Shown: positions 1 through 12,300 of the stretch, one piece after another
Layout of the letters: each line of letters begins with the position of its first letter
Numbering within the stretch: the stretch's first letter is position 1
NCBI GenBank assembly: GCA_013399015.1
Contig: VWZX01001091.1
Coordinates: 186,001-250,000, forward strand
DNA from: Galbula dea
Lineage: Eukaryota > Chordata > Aves > Piciformes > Galbulidae
Reading direction: 5' to 3'
Length of the DNA stretch: 64,000 nucleotides
Notes under the pieces: model-generated
Seen by the model: only the letters and a program-made list of their open reading frames with translations
Told to the model about the DNA's origin: nothing
Database searches by the model: none
Translations under genes and position numbers: made by a program

Positions 1-3000
1 TGTGAAAATCATTGTAAATATAGAATGATTCTGTTTTCATTGAGCTCATTTGCAGATTTAAGATTGAGCTCTTGGGAAGGCAAGATTTTTCAGTGAAGTA
101 CCACTTAGATGCTTAGATTCTCACCTTTTAAAAGATTTTATTCCCATTCCAAGTTCTATTTTACCTTGGAGAATATCATATGAATTAACTCCATTTATCT
201 GGAACTATGAAGTTATAGTTCTATGCTATAGTTCCAAGACAAGACAGCTAATTTTCAAGATCTTGCTCCCCTGTTTTACTGATGGTTTGGGGTCATATTT
301 TTAAACATTATTTTTTTCCATTGCTCTTTATGCAATGCTTTCCAAATTCTCCTGAGTGGAAATTATGAATAAGACATTAAACACCACTATAGGCATAATC
401 TATAGATCATTGTGCTAACATATCCCATAAGCCTTTGATTAAGGGAAGAAAATCACTTGGCTTCCACTTACAACCTTATGAAAAGCTAGTGAAATGCATA
501 ATGATCTGTGCAGTGTGCTGGCTGTACCAGTGTGGTGTTAGGACAGAGAACTCTTCCACAGAGTAAAGCTGAGTACTAATCCAAAACAATTACAAACCTT
601 TTACTATTTATTTGTTTTCTAATAAGATTAAAACAAAAAGTAAGGTAACTTTTGTATATAACCCCAAGAAATATGACATCACTTTCTATGTTGACTCTCA
701 GCACAAAGAGATAACATTTGCTATACAGGAATTCAAGGATATTATCAGATTTGGGGCAAGGCTCTTCCTGGCTGAAAAATGTCAAAGGTGCCTTGTTTAT
801 AAGAAAATTACATCAGTTTGTGTTGTGTTCACACCTGATGTGCTTGCAGATCTTGTAGACTCCATTTCGGCAGTTGAAAAGTTCTATTACCGTCTGAGAA
901 AAACCATACTGGTAGGAGGGGGCTTTGAGCAGATAGTACTCTTAAGTTATCATTTTGAGTGATTAATTATACATTATATTTATTTAAAAGGATATTATAT
1001 GCCTGCTGGACAGCCTCAGACTTAGCACACTTTTTCTGGGTGACTCTACGACTTTAAAACATCTAATTCACTGGTGGGTTTGGTCTATCTGAAGCCATCT
1101 ATGACATGAAATTATTTTTTGAATTATAATAATGTTATTTGCTAATAGTATATTAGTGAGAGAGAGACAGAGAGAAAAGGAGAAATGAGAGAAAATCTCT
1201 CAAGGGCAAAATGAGCTATAGATAAAGCCCTGAATAGCTAAACAAACCTCTACATTAAAGACAGAAGGTTCTTCAAGTGCTGAGCTACTTCTGCGATGCT
1301 CAGATTTGTCTTGTTCAACAAATCTTACAAATCTGCCATATGAGAAGCTGCACAAAAGAGGCAGTGCCCTCCTCTGTACTCAGCAAGGTGAGAGGATGTG
1401 CTGGTTTCTCCTTGGAAACCCTACTGCATACCTTACCTTGAGGCTGCCTTCCCAATGACAGTGTTACAGTGACACCCTGTCACCAAACCTGCCATGTGAA
1501 CAGCCCTTCACCATATTCTCATAGTCACCAGATAATCATGACTAAATTTGTAGAGACTCCTTTCCAAAGGACTACTGACAGTTGTTTTCCAGTCACTTGT
1601 CATTAGTGACTATGAGTTTTATCACAGTACAGTGTTAATAAGAAGCTAGCCAGAACTGTGTAACTGCTGATCAAGAAGAGCTTATGCATCATAACTGTCT
1701 TAGCTGAGTTTTCATTCTTCTTTATGCATTTTGGTCAGTGTAATATTTCTAGAGCTTCCAGCCTCACAGATCACAGAATCAGAAGATATAAACCTTAAAT
1801 TAATGTTTCTAAATAGAAAATAAAGCCAAACAAGTTGGTAAGATTGTCACAAGACAGATATTGGGACAGCTGAAAATAGCAGAGGGAATAATTGTATTAC
1901 ATTAGCCATTGTAATTACTACCAATTCCTAGCAAACCTGGCTAATCAGTCATGAATCATTCCTTGCTGAAAGTAGGGAGAATCTATAATTAACTACATAT
2001 CTCATAGCAGATCACAAACAAGCAACACTGCATGTATTTTGAAGTGGCGCTCTCAAATTCTACCAAATGAGGGCAGATATGTGTACTATAGCAATTTTCA
2101 AGGGTTAAAATATCATGCCACATTATATATACATTGATAGCAAAGGCCAGAGGGGTAGGAGTCCCATTTCATAATCATTGTGGCATTTCATGGAACGTCT
2201 GCCTCTTTATGGTTCTGTGGCTTCCCTCGTTCAGGGAGGCTGGAATGAAATAAAGGTCAAAATAGATGTCAGCCCAAGCAATTATGAAAGAGAGAACTTG
2301 GACATGACCCTGAGATTAGAAATTGTGACCTGTCACAGTAACAGGGGAAAACCTGCCACGCTGCCTTTTTGTCAAGTGCAAACTAGCATGGCAGTCTTAA
2401 AAGGTGCTGTCATTTATTTGCATTTTAATCTCTTTCACATCTAATATTGGGCTTTCCTTCTCATCTTCTCTCTTCTGCCATAAGCAGGTGGCTCAGATGG
2501 CAGGAAATAGGCACAGAGGTTAGAATATCCCCATCTTCTGCAAAGAAAAGTCTTGGGGAAATGAATCAAACCCACATTTGTCTGGACATGAGGAGCAGAA
2601 ATAACGCAGTAAGAAAATGGTGCCATGATTCTGGACAGTGTAGGAAATATTCTAGTGCACCCTTCAGGTCAATTAAAGTGTCATTTCAGATACAAAACAT
2701 GCTCAGAAACTATGTAAATAGGAATGGAAGAAGAACCTGAACAGAGCAGGTTTGGGACGTGAAGCTTTCCCCATGCTTTATCTATACCTATGCATATAAT
2801 GTTTAATCATAGTAACTGAAGAAAATTGTTGCTATTTTTGTTCATTCACAAGTATTTTCCAGTTTGCTTGGTTTTCAACAGGCTTTCCATGCATGGAACA
2901 TTGTTATAGCAAGTTTAATAGGTTTTGTGGTGGTTGCACCTCAAAAGTTTCTTATTTGCCTCCAGGCTATTCCTATGGCAACCTTCATTTCTTCTCTCAA

Positions 3001-3433
3001 CAGTAGAAAAGTCCCTTTGACATCTGTACATGCTTTCTGCAAACAAACAATATTCAGAATGGCAGATATTTCATTATAACTTCTTTACATTCTGGACACT
3101 AATATAGTAAGGTTCACATTGTGTTGCTAAGTCTGATTTCCTAACAACTACCTTATTGTCCAGGCTGTGAGTGAGTAAGGTTAGATCTGCCCCCTCCTGC
3201 CTTGCTGTGACAAGTTTGTGGTTAGTCCAAAAGGAGTGGCTTGATTACAGAAGTCCTGTTAGCTGAAAAACAAATGGCTAGAGATCAGACAGCTAGGACT
3301 GGTGCTCTTGATAAATTTAAACATTGCCATCCCAAGTGTGAACCACAGATATGAATGTGACTGCTTCTGATGGGAATCCTTTCTTTGCTCCTCTCTTGAA
3401 TAGCTGCTCTGCCACAAAAAGGAAGTAGAGGAG
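1..3433. other. Unique AT-rich DNA, no gene recognised
   Basis: No CR1, LTR, RNA gene or convincing exon is visible. The first 600 bases contain no CpG at all, typical of methylated, non-regulatory vertebrate DNA. A frame on the plus strand is open from 573 to 962 (about 130 codons, its nominal start at 612 being TTG). At this AT content an open frame of that length is expected about once by chance in 64 kb, so it is not called as a gene. A short purine-rich (GA) tract lies near 1,157-1,180. Confidence 0.6.
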
Positions 3434-3748
3434 AATCACAGAATCATTATGGTTGGAAAGGACCCTCAAGATCATCTAGTCCAACCAATAGCCCCACACT
3501 ACTCTTATCCCTAAAACATCCCCTGAAGAAACACATCTATCCTCTTCTTAAAAACCTCCAGGGATGGTGACTCCANTGCCATGTACAGTGGCAAGATCAC
3601 CTCCCTGCTCCTGCTGGTCACACTATTCCTGATACAAGCCAGGATGCCATTGGCCTTCTTAGCCACCTGGGCACACTGCTGGCTCATGTTCAGCTGGCCG
3701 TCAATCAGCACCCCCAGGTCCTTCTCTGCTGGGGAGCTCTCCAGCTAC
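3434..3748 (-). mobile_element. CR1 LINE fragment, with an assembly join inside
   Basis: Read on the minus strand this is the 3' part of CR1: a piece of ORF2 (NMSQQCAQVAKKANG region), then the 3' UTR ending in the ATTCTGTGATT-type tail, which appears on the plus strand at 3,434 as AATCACAGAATCA. It is the same 3'-end type as the copy at 49,357-50,089, matching it closely from the DLGVLID region to the tail. Relative to that copy about 380 bp of ORF2 are missing, and the break falls exactly at the single N at 3,576. The gap is therefore more likely an assembly loss than a genomic deletion. The CR1 at 3,796 starts only ~50 bp away in the opposite orientation. Confidence 0.93.
3576..3576. other. 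Single-N assembly join (probable lost CR1 sequence)
   Basis: One ambiguous base sits between GGTGACTCCA and TGCCATGTAC. These two flanks are about 380 bp apart in the matching CR1 copy at 49 kb (roughly 49,563 versus 49,946). The N therefore marks a join where repeat sequence was probably dropped, not a single uncertain base. Confidence 0.75.
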
Positions 3749-3795
3749 CCAATGAAAAAGAGATGAAATTTGAAAATATGAGCTAGGTCTAATGA

Positions 3796-4168
3796 AAGTT
3801 TAGAGCCTGCAGAAAAGAAGACTGAGCTTATCAATGCTTATGGATACTTAAAGTGTGGGTGTCAGAAGGACCGGGGCCAGTCTTTTCCCAGTGATGCTCA
3901 GTGACAGGGCAAGAGGTAACGGGTACCAACTGAAACATAGGAAGTTCCATCTAAACATAAGGAGGAACTTCTTTACTTTGAGGATGGTGGAGCACTGGAA
4001 CAGGCTGCCCAGAGAGGTGGTGGAGTCTCCATCTCTGGAGACATTCAAAAACCACCTGGAGAGGTTTCCACCTGTGCAATCTGCTCTAGGTGAAGCTGCT
4101 CTGACAGGGGGTTGGACTAGGTGATCTCCGGAGGTCCCTTCCAACCCCTAACATTCTGTGACTCTGTA
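3796..4168 (+). mobile_element. CR1 LINE 3' fragment (older type)
   Basis: Plus-strand CR1 fragment. It begins in the conserved FSLEKRR region (degenerate GTTTAGAGCCTGCAGAAAAG), continues through the SDRARGN...FHLNIRRNFF block and the HWNRLPREVVESPSLE motif, and ends with a 3' UTR of the GGTTGGACTAGGTGATCTCC type and a short ATTCTGTGACTCTG tail. A frame is open from 3,855 to 4,124 but carries no complete domain. Upstream of it the reading frame is broken by small deletions. Divergence from the other copies suggests an older insertion. It lies head to head with the minus-strand CR1 ending at 3,748. Confidence 0.93.
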
Positions 4169-5199
4169 AAAAAAACTTATACTCATTATGTTAATTTATT
4201 GTCAATGTTCTGCCATTTTCCCATATTCTCTAACATTTTCTGTGGTAAAGCTTGGAAAGACAACTGAAGGTAAAGCTTTGCTGGCCAGGAGTCAGTCTTC
4301 TTCTGTCTATGTATCTACTGCTTATGAGACTTCATGGCTGCAAACACTGCTATATGAACATTAGGGCAAATCCTGCTATTGTCATTAAAGGAAAAAAGGC
4401 TGTTACTTTAAAAAAAAATACTTAATTCTGTTCTTAATTTTTTTTCTGTCACTACCTCTTCCCAGAGGCTGAAATTTTGTCCAATGCACATATCTAGTGA
4501 GAACATTAAAAGTGATGTCAGGGCTGCTCTCTGCGTCTTTATCGAAACAGCTGCTCACTTGCATTGCATGTTTCACAAATATAAAGTCACTTCCTGTTTG
4601 TGCCTGCTGTATGTTTGACTGCATCTGCCTTTCTTCAACATGGCACTGAAATGTTGGCTAGGAAATGTCTGTCTGATCCTGATTTGGGAGAAATCTTCTT
4701 ACATTTGCAATCATGTAAAAATAGAGAAATAAGTATTTACGTCAAAAGTAACATTAGAGCCTCCATCTGACAGTGTGGATACTGCAGATGGAATGGAGCT
4801 GAGATTCAGAACATATGTCCTCTACTCTTTTCTTTTTCCAGAATTTAAAATTAAGAAAATATAGGGTCAGAGGATATGTAGAGAGCCTCTCAAATGCTGC
4901 CCTTTTGAAGTGCTTCTAAGCTTTAACAGGAACATCTAGTATCCAGACGTCCTTCCCAGTTGCATTGGGAGCCTGAATATACATATACATATATACATAT
5001 ATATACACACATATATACATACATATATATATATATATAATTTAGAACACTGGCTATGATTTTTGGCTAATGTTCAGTGGATCATGAGGTGCTCCCATCA
5101 AATGAGACTAAAACCAGAAAGATGCTGTGTTCTTCCAAACCTGCTGTGAATAAAGTACAGCTGTTGAAAATATGTATGTGACCACACAGGTAAAGATTG
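4169..5199. other. Unique AT-rich spacer
   Basis: No gene or transposon is recognised between two CR1 fragments. The only structured feature is the TA/CA-rich microsatellite at 4,977-5,041, annotated separately. Confidence 0.55.
4977..5041. repeat. (TA)n/(CATA)n microsatellite
   Basis: About 65 bp of alternating ATACAT, TATACA and pure TA steps, ending in a run of TA dinucleotides. It is an imperfect compound microsatellite and likely length-polymorphic. Confidence 0.9.
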
Positions 5200-5600
5200 A
5201 AGCATGGTTGAGGGAACTGAGGTTGTTTAGTCTAGAGAAAAGGAGGCTCAAGGGAGACTTTCTTGCTCTCTACAACTACCTAAAAGGAGGCTCTGGGCAT
5301 GTGGGTGACAGTCTCTTCTCCAAAGTAACCAAGTGATAGGACAAGTGGAAACATCCTCAGGTGGCACCAGGGGAGGTTAAATTGGATATGAGGAAAAATT
5401 TCTTCACCAAAAAAGTTGTAAAAGACTGGAAGAGGCTACCCAGGGAAGTGGTGGAGTCACCATCCCTGCAGGTATTTAGAAGATATTTAGATGTGGTGTT
5501 TAGTGACATGGTTTAGTGGGGAACTTGGCAGTGCTAGCATAACAGTAGGACCTGGGGATCTTAAGGGTCTTTTCCAACCTAAATTATTCTATAAACTGTA
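5200..5600 (+). mobile_element. CR1 LINE 3' fragment (old, decayed)
   Basis: Plus-strand CR1 starting in the RELGLFSLEKRR-equivalent (CTGAGGTTGTTTAGTCTAGA) and running through degenerate versions of the DLIALYNYLKGG, RFRLDMRKNFF and WKRLPREVVESPSLQVF segments to the 3' UTR (GGATCTTAAGGGTC, TTCCAACCTA, ATTATTCTATAA). Stop codons and frameshifts break every frame, and the terminal octamer repeat has decayed. No protein can be made from it. Confidence 0.9.
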
Positions 5601-8260
5601 TAAAAGTGAGTAAACTCCTTAAGTAATCATTTTGATTGTTCTATTTTGCAACTAATAGTCTTTCAAAATATGCATTTTTGTGTGGATTTGTGCAAAGAGA
5701 TGGCACTTACCACTTCTTGTGGAGTTCCACTAGTTTGACTCCTATCCCTTACTGTTAATATTGGGAATCACATTGAAAAAGAAAGACAAACACATGCAAT
5801 AAAAGCCTCCCTGATACTGAATAATTATAAGGCAGGTAAATTAATGGGGTGTGAGCAGTTGTTGGTTTTAAACTGGAGAAATTGATCTTGCAGTTTCATG
5901 GGTGTACTTGCACAAAATAAAGGAGGTATAGATATAACAACTTCTTTAACCCTATGAGAAGTTTTGATTGCTTTTAAGAAATCAGACAAATGGATATAAT
6001 TTTTTCTTGAAAGCTAAGTCTGATTAAAATCACTCCTCTTAACCACCTTTTTTTAAAGTAAACCACCTACCCTGAACATGCAAAACAGCTGTTGTTCCAG
6101 GATGAGATCCATCCATGCTGATGTGAAACCCATCTCTTCAGTATGTATTTGTATTATCACTATGGGAACAGAAAGAATCTGAAACTGTAGTAATCCTATA
6201 TTCATAAGGTCTTACATGAAATATGCAATGGTTCATAACAACCAACTTGTCACAAGCAGCATAACTTCTCAGTTTTAGTCTTCATGAAACAACACAAACT
6301 CCTGTGAAGTAACAAATAATCCTAGTGTGGAGAGAAATGGCCATATGCCTTTCATGCACAAGGCATGTAATAATAACTCAACAGAATGTTCTATTTCCCA
6401 ATGCACATAAATGATAAATTTAAAAAGCAGTGCCAGCACAATAAGAATGTGGTGAGGCAGGTCTCCAAAGCACCAAAGCAGCATGGCTGAAACACCTGTC
6501 ATTAGGTTTTGATAGCCAGTGTTCAAGACCAAGCCCACAGTAGAAAGACCTCTTCATTCCTGCATTACTGTTTTTTTAAGGCTTATGGTCATCTCCATAG
6601 CAAAAAGGATGACAAATGTGTGTGTTCCTCTAAAGATCTGATTACTGTAGTTTTCTGGTGTGACACAACCATGGACCTAGTACCACCCTCTCAGTGTGAA
6701 ATGCAAGCAAAATCTGCTGCTTTATTTATTGCTTTCTACTGAGTGTCATCCAACTCCATGTGCATGCCCCAAGGTGGCCTTCCCTGCACCTGGGCACAGG
6801 CAAATACGAAGGGAACAGGTAAAAGCTGAAATGAGTTATCCAAAGAAGCCACTTTGGATTTGGTAGGAGATTACAGAAAAGTAAGAGAAAAGAGGAAAAA
6901 CATGGCTACAAGCCTTGCTGGGCTGACTGAGGCATCTGAGACCAAAGAGGACATTGGAGGAGGCTGTCTTGCTGACTTTGCTTATGATCATGAAAGCTGC
7001 AAAAGTTGAGGGTAGGATGCCTGAACCCAGGAAGCACAAAGCCTTGTTATTGTCTTTTCCTGAGTATGTCTGTACAGATTGTTTTACCCATGGCATTAAT
7101 GTGGGCTGGGAGTGCAGAAAAAGGAATCAAACAGCTTGTCAGATATGACTGTCATATGTCAAAATGTTTGCTGAAGACTTAGCCATGCTGAAAGAGCCTC
7201 GTCACCTTAGCCTGTGCTGTCTGGCAATTGGATGCCAATCTGCTGGAAGGAAAAACTGACTCTGTGCTGTCTACAAAGGCTTCATGATAAGTCTTTGAGA
7301 AGCTGTGTAGTGGATACATGAACTGCACCAGACAGCTTCAGTGGATGTGGGTGAGAGCTGGGCAGGAGGAGAGGGACTGTTGCACCAATATTCAATGCAG
7401 TATTTTCATACTATGTTTGCTATGTTTGTTTTGCTCAGCTGATCCCAGAGGTGCATGGAAGGAGCTAGTCTGATAAACAGTGCAGGGCTGTAAAAGGTAA
7501 CACAGTCTAGTAAGAAGAAAAGGGAAAGAGTCTACCTGGAAGTACAGAAGTAGCTGGTTGGATGTATGGAAAAAGAGCTCTGGAGAGGCGTAAGAGTGAG
7601 ACAACTGAGTACTGATATTCTGCCCCAGACTTCTGAGTACAGGCACAGTGAGAACACACTGTGACAAAATGCCTTTCCCTAGCACAGCAACCAAATGTGG
7701 AAGCAAAAACATTAACTTCAAACTGTATTCTAGCAAGTGACAACTAAAGCTGTCTTTCCAAAATTTATGTCTACTGAGATTAGACTTTTTTATCAGTTAT
7801 GCAACTGTGTTCTGTTTAGAGAATGGAACATTTTACACTGCAGTACTTCACAGGCCAGGAAGAAGTGTGACAATATTGCATTGACTTTTGACTGCAGTGT
7901 ATGGAAACTTCATGCACTAGCACCAAACTCTGCAGTTCTTTGCAACTGATGATGATCTGTTTGAATTTAACTAATTTTCCCTGTCATAGCCTTCTTCCCT
8001 CTGATCTTCTGTAGTGATATATGGCTATACATTTTAACACATTACAAGCTCCAACAACTCTACCTAAATGTTTTTACAAGTTTTGGATAGACACATGGAA
8101 AACATATGCAGCAGTTGCTGATGAGCAGGCAGGGCGGGCTAGGGTTTTAAGGCATACAGGGGATTGGGGTTTGCACTGGGATGTCTACACTCAGAAGCTT
8201 TCACACCTGCATGCCTACATTGTCCCTAAGATTTCCAGGAGCAGAAGGTAGGAGGGATAG

Positions 8261-8365
8261 CTAATTGCTTGGGCATTGGCTTGTGAGTCAGGATTCCTGA
8301 AGTCAGTTCTCAGCTCGGCCACAGACACCACCACACCCCAAAAAGGGGCTGACAAAATGGGTGCA
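8261..8365 (+). repeat. Possible MIR/CORE-like SINE relic
   Basis: The segment GGGCATTGGCTTGTGAGTCA followed by TTCCTGAAGTCAGTTCTCAGCTCGGCCAC resembles the tRNA-derived head of MIR-type SINEs: a decayed B box, then the AGCTCTGCCAC-like element. The later GACAAAATGGG could be the remains of the TGTAAAATGGG region. The match is weak and made by eye; the ends are approximate. Ancient SINEs of this kind are rare but present in birds. Confidence 0.35.
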
Positions 8366-9152
8366 GGAACTTCCTAAGTGTAAGGAAGGCTTTTGGTCAA
8401 GAGAAAGCTAGACTTTCCTCTCCAGAAATCACTCAGCTTTTTGGCAATTCTTTACTGGTAAAGCAGATTTGATTAACAAGGAAAATGAACTTACTACAGG
8501 CATTGCCAAAATGCTTTTTGTCTTGAATGCAGTATATTGGTATGCAGGGCACAGCTTGCTTTGTTGTTAGCATTGCTTGCAAACATTCTCCATTTGCCTT
8601 AAAAAGACTCTTCAAAAAGCCTGTTTCCTGGAATTGTTTTGCTAGCATCAAAGCTCTTGATGAAATCAATAATATCTGCATTTGTCTAATCCTACTGTTA
8701 ATAACAATGCAATAAGGACTAATATAATGCACATGAGAATGTGCATTGTCAGATTTTTGCTGAACAAAAAAATTCTACTTTATGAATTTTTGAAGTTTCC
8801 AGTTGTAATTAAATGCATAATGCTTAACACATTTTCCCCTCTATACATTTAACCTTTGAAAGAGCATTACTTTTATCTTCACTAAATGCTGAAAAATATA
8901 AAGCATGGTGAGGTTTCAACAATGAATATAAGAGAGATCTTCCATCAGAGTAAATTGTCTAGAATTGATGTCTAATGGGCTTCTGATTAAAGAACTTTCA
9001 TTAAACTAAGTATTTTCTTAAAGATTAGTAACAAACTAATGTCTACATCTGGCCTACTTGCTTCCATTCATATCTGGAGCCCCAATACTTGTTTCTAGAT
9101 AAGATTAAGTAAAAGTTTTAAATTGAAATCTATTCACTGTAGCATAAAAGCT

Positions 9153-9167
9153 CTTTTTTTTTTTTTC
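9153..9167. repeat. Poly(T) run
   Basis: A T homopolymer of 13 or so bases shortly upstream of the CR1 fragment at 9,193. It is not part of CR1, which does not use a poly(A) tail. Confidence 0.7.
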
Positions 9168-9192
9168 TGATACTGTAAAACAAATGCCAAAT

Positions 9193-9331
9193 ATCACAGA
9201 GTCACAGAATTATCAAGGTTGGAAGAGACCTGTAAGACCATCAATCCAACCAACAACCTATCACCTTCATCTAAACCCAAGTCCCTAAGTACTACATCTA
9301 GATGCTTTTGAAACACCTCCAAGGACTGCTC
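9193..9331 (-). mobile_element. CR1 3' end fragment (old)
   Basis: Minus-strand CR1 3' UTR plus the last codons of ORF2. Plus-strand signs are ATCACAGAGTCACAGAATTA (tail repeat), AAGGTTGGAAGAGACC, and CCCTAAGTACTACATCTAGA followed by the antisense of the FKRLD/SPSLEVF end (ACACCTCCAAGGA). Only about 140 bp are left. Its 3' UTR type differs from the younger copies in the window. Confidence 0.9.
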
Positions 9332-12300
9332 TGTTTTTCTGGCAAGTAAAAAGCTCCCTAGAGATGTAACAACAGGTATGCTTCAACACAGAGTGGAGGT
9401 AAGGAGGCAGTTTTGTAAGCCTGGAACTACATTTTTCTTCAGAGGAAATCCATCAGTAGCATTGACAGTTGCCATGCACACAGGGAATCTGTGAGTAATG
9501 AATTACAATAGAGCATAACTGGCTAGGTAAATTCAATCTTCATTTTGTCTTAAGTCTTTCCTCCTAATAGAACTGAACCATTGGGTCTTGCTTTTGAACT
9601 ATGGATCCAAATAGTTTTCCAAATATATTTTTAAGACCTCTGTGGAAAGTCAGTACAATATTGTATCAATTTAGAAAACTCCAGATTAAATTTCCAGTCA
9701 ATCTCTTGGGTTTTGCATATCATGAACCCACTGAAACTACTTATTGCATGCTTTAAAAAATACAGAAGCAGCAAAGCAGAAAAGTCAGCAGTGGCTAGTA
9801 CATGTCATAAGTCTGGATCCAGGTTTGTCAGTGCTCTTGGATGGCAACACACCATTTTCTTCAGTGGTTCATTCAGCTAACAAGAACTTTTACCTACAGT
9901 AACACCACTGACCTTGACCCTGTTAGAAGGCTCACCTTTGGCTCACAAAGTTCAACTTGCAATCAGTTACACCCAAGCAAGCCATCAGTAGCTGAGAGTG
10001 TTGCACAAATTGTTTGTCTTAATGTTTATCTGATAAATATTCATACAGGCAGAGAAAGAAAATCACATGCAGTCAAGATAAACAGTGGGTCAGAGATTCT
10101 GATTCCAAGAGCATTTGTTTTCTCTTTATAATTACCAGAAAATCTTACAGTTCTGTTGAACATATGACCAAGGAAATCTATAGAGATATTTTCAATTACT
10201 CAGATTTCTGGTATGTTATGAACAGTCATTTTTTTCTTCTCCCTTCTCTCTTTCACTACCTAAAATATATCATAGCCAATGGTTAGTCAAACCCCAAGAC
10301 ACCAGCGACTGAAGAGGTTTTGTGGAATTCCAAAAGTATGATAATGGAGAAAATGAGATTTTTAGGACTATTTTGAAACAAGAAAATATGAAGGAAAAAA
10401 AAAGCCACAGTAGCTTGCTGATGTACTTTCTTTCTTCAATAAATCCAAATAACCAGTGATTGACTCATTAATTGAATGAATCAGAGCAAACTATCTCAGT
10501 GGTGAGAAGAAAAGAGCAAAACTCTGCAAGACACATTAAAACATGCAGAGAAATGATCTCATTGCCTCCACCCAAAGCTAAAGCTTGTAAACTTCCTTGA
10601 GAACACTGGGCATGACAGGGAAGAAGATGAAGTGAAACTTTTCCTTTCAGGCATAGCTCCTGCTGCTGTGTTCTGTATCATCATTTCCATCAAGAATGGA
10701 TTCCCACAGTGTGTGCTGCAGAACTCTGCCTTAGCTCTGTGTCCAAAACTGAGACACAATGGAAAACAAGGAGGCTGCTGCTCAGTGCTGCTATGGCATG
10801 TGGGACCAGTTCTCTGATTTCTCTCAGTAGACCCTAAGCAGTTGTGTGTAATCCAGCAGTCGTTCCAGTCATCATACTGCAGTGTCTCTATTATTGTTAT
10901 ACATCTTGGTACTGACAAATTAAATGAGAGCTGGGAACAGCTACCATCTTTGTTATGAAGGACATTGGCCCAGAAAAGGCAAGTTTACAATGTGAAACCT
11001 TTAATAAACTTACTCTGTGCAGTCTCACATGGATCTGAATGCAGAATTTTCTTTGTGAATGCTCACAATCCTTTGACCAAATTAGGTTATTTTGTTCACT
11101 GTCTATTCCCAATGCCAGTAATGACTACTGGGCTTTCTTGGTTCTACATATAAAAGTGAGACCCATGGTCCAAAATATCAAATATTTGTAGGTAAGTTTG
11201 ATGCTGGTTACCTGAAAGAGTGAAGTACCTTCTGGACATTGTTTCAGCTTCTGTTTTTGTTTTGAGACTTGATGAAGCTTCAGGATTTAAGTCTGATAAT
11301 TAGACAAGGTGTAGATGGCATTTTGAATTATTTATGCATTGCTCTTTAAAAACTCAGATAAAAAATTAGCTGACAGCTTGCTTGTATTCAGATAGGTGGG
11401 TAAGATTAATTTTTTTGATGACAGTTCTGAAGCTTGATTAAAATCTCTTAATTAAACTGGTGCAATGGAAAGAGAAAGGCAGTGTGTGAGCGTGCGTGAA
11501 TGTTTGCTTGTGTGAGAATAGTACAATTTATTACAAAGCCAAAACTTTGTCTAACAGCCCAACAGAAAATAGTAATTGTACATCAGCTAGGTAGATAATC
11601 CATCTAAAGTAAGTAATGGATTAAGCACCTTGAGGCAGTGCTTACATTGCATGTTTTGTCAGAAGGTGAGAGCCACATGAGAAGCTAAGGTTATAATAGT
11701 GGCTGTCAGTGAAGCAAACCCAGGGACCTGGGCAAACCCTTTCAGTTTCTAGGAAGATATATGTGCTCTCACAGACACTGCAAACCATATGAGAGACCAT
11801 AGATGTTGGATATGCAAATAACACATTTATATATGTACTTGGACAGCTTTTGTGATTACTTGGGCCCTGATTCTCTCACTATTTCTGCACTGCTTTACTT
11901 CAGCCGGTGAATGGTTTCTGCACACCCAAAGATTATGAAGGGCCACCAAGTGCAGGTGTTGCACCAGTGGCCATGCTGAAAAGAGAAATCCTGTCCAAGT
12001 ATACTGCTTTCTGGCTATATTGAAACAGCTTTGAAAATTCTCCCTTATGAGGATAAACTTGGATGTGCAGAAGGTAAGGAAAGATTGACATCTACAGGTG
12101 CTTTTCGGGCATGGTTAATGGAAAGAGGTCAGCTCTGAGTATGACATGATGACAAAATCTAATCAGTGTGACCACACACAGGCAGAAAACATTAACAACG
12201 AAAAAATAACCCACACAACTCGAGTTTGGACTTTGAGCACTACTAGAAATCCTGCATAAATATTATATTGGTAAAAATACAAGTTTTTTGTCAGTTAACA

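Larger units (their letters stand above)
5601..9192. other. Unique DNA, no gene recognised
   Basis: Several frames of 60-115 codons occur on both strands, but none has recognisable domains, consistent codon use or credible splice context. Open frames on opposite strands overlap here (for example 6,836-7,148 and 7,392-7,949), as expected of chance frames. A degenerate tRNA-derived SINE candidate at 8,261-8,365 is annotated separately. Confidence 0.5.

Noticed and set aside
573..962. Open frame of about 130 codons on the plus strand
   Set aside because: No recognisable domain, nominal start is TTG, and an open stretch of this length is expected about once by chance at this AT content in 64 kb.
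1741..1785. AGATCACAGAATCAGAAG as a possible CR1 tail
   Set aside because: Only a dozen bases resemble the tail and no CR1 UTR follows on either side.
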